10,824 nucleotides of DNA from Candidatus Heimdallarchaeota archaeon (lineage in GTDB: Archaea; Asgardarchaeota; Heimdallarchaeia; Heimdallarchaeales; Heimdallarchaeaceae): NCBI GenBank assembly GCA_023135215.1, contig JAGLTP010000223.1:1-10824 (forward strand). The letters are read 5' to 3'. Shown piece by piece: positions 6,148 through 10,824 of the stretch (position 1 is the stretch's first letter; every line of letters begins with the position of its first letter). A program made the position numbers and the translations under genes. A model generated the notes under the pieces. That model was not told the DNA's origin, did no database searches, and was given only the letters and a program-made list of their open reading frames with translations.

Positions 6148-6396
6148 ATGGAAGCAGATTATGCAGTAATACGATGTACTAGGTTGAAATGTGGAAAATT
6201 CAGTTACTGTAAAGCAAAACAAAAAACAAAAAAATGCCCGTATTGTGGAAGAGTTGTGAAGCTAAATAAAATCAAACCTATACCCGCTAAAACAACAGTT
6301 CATGCAAGAAAAATGGTTCAAGAGTTCAATAGAAAACTTGGTGAGCTTACCGAACCTAGTTGGTACAAACCAGAGAAAACAGCAGACTCAAATTGA
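6148..6396 (+). CDS. Small archaeal zinc-ribbon protein (DUF1922-like)
   Basis: This 82-residue protein starts at ATG 6148, five bases after the yjbQ stop codon. A ggag at 6134-6137, inside the end of yjbQ, is a suitable Shine-Dalgarno site. The same frame is open further upstream, but that part overlaps yjbQ and lacks family-like sequence, so the short form is preferred. The N-terminus 'YAVIRCTRLKCGKFSYCKA' with CPYC (30-33) gives cysteines at 10, 15, 21, 30 and 33. Small archaeal DUF1922-type proteins begin similarly ('RCxxCGxxLYA...KTxKCxCG'), with a helical tail as in 'ARKMVQEFNRKLGEL' here. The first metal knuckle is C-x4-C rather than the usual C-x2-C, unless C21 is used. No function is established; tight coupling to yjbQ suggests shared expression. 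Confidence 0.82.
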   Translation: MEADYAVIRCTRLKCGKFSYCKAKQKTKKCPYCGRVVKLNKIKPIPAKTTVHARKMVQEFNRKLGELTEPSWYKPEKTADSN

Positions 6397-6480
6397 ACAA
6401 TCGAAATCGAAGTAATTATAATATTTATTCTATGTATTGCAGTCAAAATGTTTTTTTAGTAACTTTCTTACCAATGTTTA
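6397..6480 (+). promoter_or_regulatory. Intergenic promoter/terminator zone before the 754-aa gene
   Basis: attataatattta near 6415-6427 is a good TATA candidate and would start transcription near 6450. A run of seven T at 6451-6457 could instead terminate read-through from the operon upstream. No Shine-Dalgarno sequence precedes ATG 6481. Confidence 0.35.
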
Positions 6481-8745
6481 ATGTTATTTTCCAAAGGCAC
6501 CATAGAATTACTCGGTGATTCACCGTTCAAACAATTCGTATTAATGGAATTAGAAAGAGAGAGGATATATCAATCTTTCATTCAAATTGATGAATTAGTA
6601 GAAATAAGCGAAATATGGACAAGTTTTTCCAGAATTTGTGCGGATTCTCTTTCTGACGTTTCTTCATTAGCGAAACTTCTTTATCAGAGATTCTTGGATG
6701 AATGGACAAGGGATAAATCACAAATTGAGAGTGATAAGGACAGAAAGGAAAATTTAACAATTAAAATAGAAAATCTCCAAGAATTCCAAATGGAGCTAGC
6801 TATTCTAATGATCACATATTCAGATATTGTAAATACAGGAATTTTTGATACAGAACCATCAGTAGATTACTGTAGTTCATTTGTTGAAGGACACCATATA
6901 TTGAATAACATTTCACAAACTTATTTTGATTCTACTCACCCCCGAGCTTCAAGTATTGAAGAGATTATGCTAACATTTCTTTTACTAAATCAGAAACATC
7001 AGCTAATACAGATACTTGAAAACTCTCCTCAAAGTGAAACTAATAAACGTTATATCGAAGAAAGCGGTTCTTATGAACTTGCATATTCAGAATTTGAAGT
7101 ATCTTTTACAGCAGATCTATTAAATCGATTAGGAAAAGATTGGTGGTGGAAGGATCCTATAGCATCTCATTTTGCTTTTGAAAAGAGTTTATCTCATTTA
7201 CAAAAATCTTTGAGTTTCTATAAGCAATTACCTGAAGATCCGGAATTGAAGGCAAAATTGATTGAAGAAAATCTCATTCCAATTAATCAAGCCTTACGAA
7301 ATAAAGAACTAATTGACCATTACTTCAGATTAAGTTATGAAGCTGCAAAGAATGATATCTTCATTGCAAGTGTTGAGTATCTCAATCTAGTTTTAGGATT
7401 AGAACAAGAAGCTCTTGAGATTATTTCGAAAAACACTCAAGCCTCAGATAGAAATCTTAAACTAAAAGAGGAAATAGTAAAGGAAGAAACAGTACATCTA
7501 TTTTTACATAGTATAGCAGAACTAGCATCTAAAACTTCTCAATTGGTTAGTACTATACCAATCGCAAAAAAAGATTCAGTTCAAGAATTAATAAAACAAA
7601 TCGAGGAAATAGTGAATAGACCTGGTTTAAAGGTTAATATTAATTATGTGAGTAGCCTTCCTTTTGTTTATCTAAATTATGTTCAGGAGTTTAAAATAGC
7701 AATCTTAGAAGATATTCCCCATCCCAAAGCAATGGAAAGAGCGGAACAGAATTTTGTGAGATTTATTGAAAGGTTAGAATATGCAACTAATGATATTTCA
7801 GTTCAACTTATGAAATTAGAGAAAAAAGGTAAAAAAATCAAAATAGAAGATGTAGAAGTTTTAATAGATAATATCAAGAACATAAAACTCGCTGCATATT
7901 TTCTACCAAAAACAGAGAAAAAAGTCTACATTGTCAAAGACATCGAATGTTTAGAATTTATTGCAGATTCAATTCATCTAGAACAATACCTAAGAGATAA
8001 AGAAACAAACGAAGTGCTCGATCTAATTTACCATGCTAAGGCACATTATTATTCAACAAAAGCTTTAGAAATTTCTCAACTCAGTGGAACATCTAATATA
8101 GATAGTAAATGGGTGGAGCAGCGATATTCAAATACATTTATACAAGGACAAGACGTTGAACTTAGATTATTTGAATTGGCTAGGCAATTCTTATTCCTTA
8201 ATACTGTAATTGACAAACTTGCTCAAGGATACAAACTTGCTCATTCAAGAGAGCCCACAATAAAGAGCAATTACCTTGCTATTATCAACAATACTTTCAG
8301 ACACTTTGAATTATTTGACGCAATAAACTCAAGAATTGCTGCTGATTGCAAGGAATTATTAGAACATAAAAAGCTCTTTAAGATAGATGATTCAGAAGTC
8401 AGTTGGAATACTATTGAAATTAAGAAGAACTTAGCTGATGCTTTAATTCATTTCTTAGAAGCTACTAAAAAAGCTATTCTTGCTTTTGGGGCAGATACAA
8501 ACAAAGAAAATTATAAAGCTGCAACCTTTTTCAATGATGCTGCAAAGCTAGCAACTAATTCTAGTGACATACTTCAATCAATATCAACTTATGAACAAAC
8601 CTTTGCTCAATTGGCTAAATCAGCATACGAATTCAGTGTTTTATTAAAAGAACTTGAACGAAAATCACGAGATTCATCCAAACTTCAGAAATTACCAATT
8701 GAACAATTATTTGGTGTACTGAAACAACTAACTTTTCTCTCTTAA
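6481..8745 (+). CDS. Large all-helical cytosolic protein of unknown function (754 aa)
   Basis: I do not recognise this protein. It reads as helix after helix, with no signal peptide, membrane segment, P-loop or cysteine motif. Residues 80-115 are charged and coiled-coil-like. A striking aromatic patch 'KDWWWKDP' (219-226) opens a stretch of TPR-like helix pairs: 'IASHFAFEKSLSHLQKSLSF', then 'IDHYFRLSYEAAKNDIFIAS' and 'VEYLNLVLGLEQEALEII' (to about 315). Later helices include 'IYHAKAHYYSTKALEISQL', 'LADALIHFLEATKKAILAFG' and 'AATFFNDAAKLATNSS', also solenoid-like. Together this suggests an alpha-solenoid or helical-bundle scaffold that binds other proteins. Codon and base use match the neighbours, so it looks native. 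It is monocistronic, with intergenic gaps of 84 and 45 nt. A distant Bro1/ALIX or TPR relation is conceivable but not shown by any motif. Confidence 0.85.
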   Translation: MLFSKGTIELLGDSPFKQFVLMELERERIYQSFIQIDELVEISEIWTSFSRICADSLSDVSSLAKLLYQRFLDEWTRDKSQIESDKDRKENLTIKIENLQEFQMELAILMITYSDIVNTGIFDTEPSVDYCSSFVEGHHILNNISQTYFDSTHPRASSIEEIMLTFLLLNQKHQLIQILENSPQSETNKRYIEESGSYELAYSEFEVSFTADLLNRLGKDWWWKDPIASHFAFEKSLSHLQKSLSFYKQLPEDPELKAKLIEENLIPINQALRNKELIDHYFRLSYEAAKNDIFIASVEYLNLVLGLEQEALEIISKNTQASDRNLKLKEEIVKEETVHLFLHSIAELASKTSQLVSTIPIAKKDSVQELIKQIEEIVNRPGLKVNINYVSSLPFVYLNYVQEFKIAILEDIPHPKAMERAEQNFVRFIERLEYATNDISVQLMKLEKKGKKIKIEDVEVLIDNIKNIKLAAYFLPKTEKKVYIVKDIECLEFIADSIHLEQYLRDKETNEVLDLIYHAKAHYYSTKALEISQLSGTSNIDSKWVEQRYSNTFIQGQDVELRLFELARQFLFLNTVIDKLAQGYKLAHSREPTIKSNYLAIINNTFRHFELFDAINSRIAADCKELLEHKKLFKIDDSEVSWNTIEIKKNLADALIHFLEATKKAILAFGADTNKENYKAATFFNDAAKLATNSSDILQSISTYEQTFAQLAKSAYEFSVLLKELERKSRDSSKLQKLPIEQLFGVLKQLTFLS

Positions 8746-8760
8746 CAAGTCATCGAACGA

Positions 8761-8771
8761 TTTTTAAATTA
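8761..8771 (+). promoter_or_regulatory. TATA box for the BpsA-like gene (leaderless)
   Basis: tttttaaatta is centred about 25 nt upstream of ATG 8791. There is no Shine-Dalgarno sequence, so transcription likely begins at the start codon. Confidence 0.55.
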
Positions 8772-8790
8772 GTATGATTAGCATCTTTCG

Positions 8791-9645
8791 ATGACTAATT
8801 TCCCTTTAGATGAGGAAACCATAACTAAAATGAATCATGCTTTTGACTTGGTCAAAGCAAGTAGGGGAGAGCCTAATAAAGAATTGGATCAGTATTATGT
8901 AACAAAAGACACTAGTATACAAAGAGCTCTTTTGGTAGATCCAGAATCTTATGTTGGAAAGAGGATTATCTTAATTGGAGATATGGATCTAACATCACTC
9001 TTTATTGGTATGTCATCTAAACCAAAAGATTTAGCTGTTTTAGACATAGATAGAAGAATTCCTGAAATAGTTTTCAAAATGAAGTTTGATCATAAAATCC
9101 GAAGTATTCGTTTTGTGAATCACGATTTTCGCATTAGAATGATTGCAGTTTTGAAAAACCAATTTGATTATATCTTTCTGGAACCACCAATGACAAAAGA
9201 AGGATTGGAATTGGGATTATCAAGGGCAGTTCAGTGTGCAAAAAAGGATTCCCAAACTAAGATTTTTCTATCATTCGATATAGAACAAGAAAAAGAAAGT
9301 CTCATTGAGTCCTTTATTGATAAAATGAATCTTGAAAAGGTAGAAACTAAAGAAAATTTCAACAATTATGATTTTTCCACACCCTTAGGTAAGAAAAATT
9401 CTGATTTGTATATATTAAGTGTCAAACCAGATTCTGAAGAAACAATTCCTAATCATTATTTTGGCCCAACATACTATAGAGAGAGTAATAAATTCCCTCA
9501 ACCCTATAAATGTAAATGTGAAGAGAATTACAATATAGGAAAAGATGAAAAATTCCGAACAATAACTGATCTGGAGGAAAGCGGGTGCACTAAATGTGAA
9601 TATAAAGGACCGTTCCTTTTTGAATCGAGTATTGAAATGGAATAG
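8791..9645 (+). CDS. BpsA-like (bis-aminopropyl spermidine synthase family) protein with altered motifs and C-terminal zinc site
   Basis: The central domain has the SAM/aminopropyltransferase-type Rossmann pattern of BpsA, the archaeal and thermophile enzyme that adds aminopropyl groups to make branched-chain polyamines. 'GKRIILIGDMDLTSLFIG' (56-73) matches the GDDD-type motif region, 'LAVLDIDRRI' (81-90) is the second strand with its acidic end, 'VNHDFR' (109-114) follows, and 'FDYIFLEPPMTKEGLELGL' (125-143) matches the DPP region. Two normally acidic positions differ: GDDD reads GDMD and DPP reads EPP. At 284 residues it is shorter than typical BpsA (about 350) because the N-terminal winged-helix region is missing. 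A cysteine cluster, CKC (241-243) and CTKC (266-269), suggests a C-terminal zinc site. It heads a likely operon with the OapC-type gene. It could be an active variant or a repurposed paralogue; the family call is moderately secure. Confidence 0.75.
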   Translation: MTNFPLDEETITKMNHAFDLVKASRGEPNKELDQYYVTKDTSIQRALLVDPESYVGKRIILIGDMDLTSLFIGMSSKPKDLAVLDIDRRIPEIVFKMKFDHKIRSIRFVNHDFRIRMIAVLKNQFDYIFLEPPMTKEGLELGLSRAVQCAKKDSQTKIFLSFDIEQEKESLIESFIDKMNLEKVETKENFNNYDFSTPLGKKNSDLYILSVKPDSEETIPNHYFGPTYYRESNKFPQPYKCKCEENYNIGKDEKFRTITDLEESGCTKCEYKGPFLFESSIEME

Positions 9646-9669
9646 TACAAAAAAAATGAAAATCACAAT

Positions 9670-9674
9670 GGTGA
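9670..9674 (+). promoter_or_regulatory. Shine-Dalgarno site for the OapC-type gene
   Basis: ggtga, complementary to the archaeal 16S rRNA 3' end, lies 4 nt before ATG 9679. It sets this start and supports co-translation from the upstream message, since no TATA box lies in the 33-nt gap. Confidence 0.55.
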
Positions 9675-9678
9675 AAGA

Positions 9679-10044
9679 ATGCCGGATACTACAAAAAAGA
9701 AAACAAAATGTGCAATTTGTGATAGAGAACTTACTCTCTCGACTCAAATCATTGTAAATGGATGTCCTTATTGTGGTTCTTATAAATTTAAAACTTACAG
9801 AGAAAGCTTAGAAGACGATGAGAAAAAACAGGAATTGGAGCTTATTGTAGAGAAAGAAATTGGAGATACAGATATTCAAGAGGGTGTAGAAACTATAAGA
9901 TTAACTAGTAATGGAGTATTTGAAGTAGATATTGATAAATTATTGAGTGAGAGTAAAGATGATCAACCAATTGTAGGCAGGAATAAGGATGGTTCTTACT
10001 ATATCAAACTGCAGTCTAAGAAAGAAAATGAAGAAAATGAATAA
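9679..10044 (+). CDS. OapC/ArvC-type zinc-ribbon protein (DUF2072, COG3364-like)
   Basis: This 121-residue protein has an N-terminal zinc ribbon with CAIC (11-14) and CPYC (29-32), an acidic helical linker (43-62) and a conserved C-terminal segment. 'GVETIRLTSNGVFEVDIDKL' (69-88) followed by 'PIVGRNKDGSYYIKL' (97-111) is the typical ending of the archaeal Zn-ribbon family annotated OapC/ArvC (formerly DUF2072). In euryarchaea, members of this family have been linked with a small GTPase, ArvA/OapA, involved in extracellular vesicle formation. No arvA-type or arvB-type gene is adjacent here; the GTPase at 1986 is of a different (Rag/Arf) kind. The gene follows the BpsA-like gene by 33 nt and precedes rpoH. 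Family assignment is good; the function in this organism is unknown. Confidence 0.85.
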   Translation: MPDTTKKKTKCAICDRELTLSTQIIVNGCPYCGSYKFKTYRESLEDDEKKQELELIVEKEIGDTDIQEGVETIRLTSNGVFEVDIDKLLSESKDDQPIVGRNKDGSYYIKLQSKKENEENE

Positions 10045-10061
10045 AAGCTCTCACTTGTCAA

Positions 10062-10073
10062 TAAATTTTAAAC
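10062..10073 (+). promoter_or_regulatory. TATA box for rpoH
   Basis: taaattttaaac lies about 40 nt before the TTG start of rpoH. Transcription would begin near 10093, leaving a short leader that holds the ribosome binding site. Confidence 0.5.
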
Positions 10074-10094
10074 TATTAGAATAAAAAGAAGAGC

Positions 10095-10099
10095 GAGGT
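10095..10099 (+). promoter_or_regulatory. Shine-Dalgarno site deciding the TTG start of rpoH
   Basis: gaggt sits 7 nt before TTG 10107. The nearest in-frame stop upstream is at 10077-10079, and no ATG or GTG lies between it and the TTG, so TTG is the only sensible start. Confidence 0.65.
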
Positions 10100-10106
10100 A
10101 ACCTTC

Positions 10107-10824
10107 TTGTCATCTAAAGAACAACAAGCAAAAGAGAAGAGGATTTTATCTGGTATTAGAGAAATCTTAGAGTTTCGAAGATATAAAATCAAAAAAACAG
10201 ATGAAAATGATGATTATTTAGATATTCATGGAGATAGAGTTGAGGAAGATGGAGAAAAGACAAATGTTATAGCTCGATTTCCAAAGAATCCTCAAATTGG
10301 AGTGAAAACTATCCGAACACTAGGAAAGCTCCAAGAAGAGGAAGAGATTGACAATGCAATGCTAATCGCAGAAGCTTCTTTAACTCACTATGCAAAGAAA
10401 GAATCTGTGAAGCTTGGTATAGAAATTATTAGTAGTTCTAATCCACTATTCAATATTTTTGAACATGAAGTAGTTCCTCAGCATTTGAAGCTTAAGGGTG
10501 GTGAAATACGACATTTTCTCAACAGATATCAGATTGAGAAACATCAGATACCAAAAATCCTTGAAACTGATCCAGCAGTCAAAGCGATACAAGCAAAACC
10601 AGGAGATATAATAAAGATTGTTAGAAATCCTATAATGGGAGAACAAGGTACCTATTATAGAGTTGTTATTAAATCATCATCAAGATTAAGGCTAACAGAT
10701 GTAACACCTGTTAGAAAAGCAAAAGCTAAACCAAAAACAACACCAGCTAAGAAAACTGTAGAAAAACCAAAAGTCACTCCTACAAAGGAAAAACCTGCTA
10801 AGAAAGCGCCAGCTAAGAAAACTA
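10107..10824 (+). CDS. rpoH: DNA-directed RNA polymerase subunit H (RPB5 homologue) with jaw-like N-terminal domain and basic tail, partial
   Basis: The frame runs from TTG 10107 to the window edge (239 codons) without a stop; the gene is cut. Residues 119-187 are a full archaeal RpoH/RPB5 assembly domain: 'EHEVVPQHLKL', 'RYQIEKHQIPKILETDPAVK', 'AKPGDIIKIVRNP' and 'TYYRVVI'. Normal archaeal RpoH is only about 80 residues and consists of this domain alone. Here residues 1-118 precede it; 'IGVKTIRTL' (64-72), 'AMLIAEASLTHYAKKESVKL' (84-103) and 'GIEIISSSNPLFNIFEHE' (104-121) line up with the RPB5 jaw domain (compare human 'VGVKTMKTF', 'GIFVYQNNITPSAMK', recalled from memory). Residues 200-239 form a Lys/Ala/Pro-rich tail with PAKKT/PAKKA units, like histone H1. 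The subunit should sit at the downstream DNA entry of RNA polymerase. rpoB normally follows. The domain call is strong; homology of the N-terminus to the jaw is a visual inference. Confidence 0.92.
   Translation, partial: MSSKEQQAKEKRILSGIREILEFRRYKIKKTDENDDYLDIHGDRVEEDGEKTNVIARFPKNPQIGVKTIRTLGKLQEEEEIDNAMLIAEASLTHYAKKESVKLGIEIISSSNPLFNIFEHEVVPQHLKLKGGEIRHFLNRYQIEKHQIPKILETDPAVKAIQAKPGDIIKIVRNPIMGEQGTYYRVVIKSSSRLRLTDVTPVRKAKAKPKTTPAKKTVEKPKVTPTKEKPAKKAPAKKT
10794..10823 (+). repeat. Tandem 15-bp coding repeat (PAKKA/PAKKT units)
   Basis: Two adjacent 15-bp units, cctgctaagaaagcg and ccagctaagaaaact, encode PAKKA and PAKKT. The second is identical to 10743-10757. The array sits in the rpoH tail and may continue beyond the window. 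Confidence 0.7.

Noticed and set aside
6481..8745. Bro1/ALIX-type ESCRT adaptor
   Set aside because: The helical, TPR-like character is compatible, but no specific Bro1 motif could be recognised, so the name was not used.
9679..10044. A complete ArvA-ArvB-ArvC vesicle module
   Set aside because: Only the zinc-ribbon member is present; the GTPase at 1986 is Rag/Arf-like, some 6 kb away, and no ArvB-type gene was found.
10446..10646. Open frame on the minus strand inside rpoH
   Set aside because: It is antisense to a strongly conserved polymerase subunit and its translation has no family-like features.
10107..10824. Eukaryotic contamination as the source of the RPB5-like gene
   Set aside because: Adjacent genes are archaeal families, the gene has a Shine-Dalgarno site and TTG start, no introns are seen, and the assembly domain reads like archaeal RpoH.
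1..10824. CRISPR array, insertion sequence, prophage or other mobile element
   Set aside because: No regularly spaced repeats, transposase, integrase or terminal inverted repeats were seen; base composition is uniform across genes.

Overview
The window looks like AT-rich archaeal DNA, most likely from an Asgard archaeon (Promethearchaeota). Archaeal marks are TATA boxes about 25 nt upstream of several start codons (leaderless transcription), GGTGA-type Shine-Dalgarno sites before some internal genes, T-rich terminators, an intron-bearing tRNA-Thr with encoded CCA, and archaea-typical families (DUF1922-like zinc ribbon, OapC/ArvC zinc ribbon, BpsA-like enzyme, RpoH). The Asgard assignment is an inference from three eukaryote-like genes: a Rag/Arf-type GTPase, a longin-domain protein, and an RNA polymerase subunit H that appears to carry an RPB5-like N-terminal jaw domain.

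Layout. Positions 1-1883 (minus strand) hold most of a secreted, heavily sequon-rich protein with a GldG/OST48-like (GIFT) domain, cut by the window edge. A divergent promoter separates it from a 427-aa Rag/Arf-like GTPase. Then come a tRNA-Thr(CGU) with a 14-nt intron, a diacylglycerol/sphingosine-kinase-like lipid kinase, a zinc-ribbon protein of unknown role, and a longin-plus-winged-helix protein; these appear to have their own promoters. A YjbQ (UPF0047) gene follows, with a small zinc-ribbon gene 5 nt behind it. Next is a 754-aa all-helical protein of unknown function. The last block is a BpsA-like enzyme with altered motifs, an OapC/ArvC-type zinc ribbon, and the RNA polymerase subunit gene rpoH, which runs off the right edge. 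In most archaea rpoB follows rpoH, so the core polymerase operon probably continues beyond the window.

How the genes fit together. The left half is rich in membrane- and trafficking-type parts (exoprotein, Rag-like GTPase, lipid kinase, longin protein), although they are not one operon. The right half moves to core information processing. The most notable item is the rpoH product: residues 1-118 precede a canonical archaeal RpoH domain and line up by eye with the eukaryotic RPB5 jaw domain, and a lysine/alanine/proline-rich, histone-H1-like tail follows. All family assignments come from motif reading without any database search.
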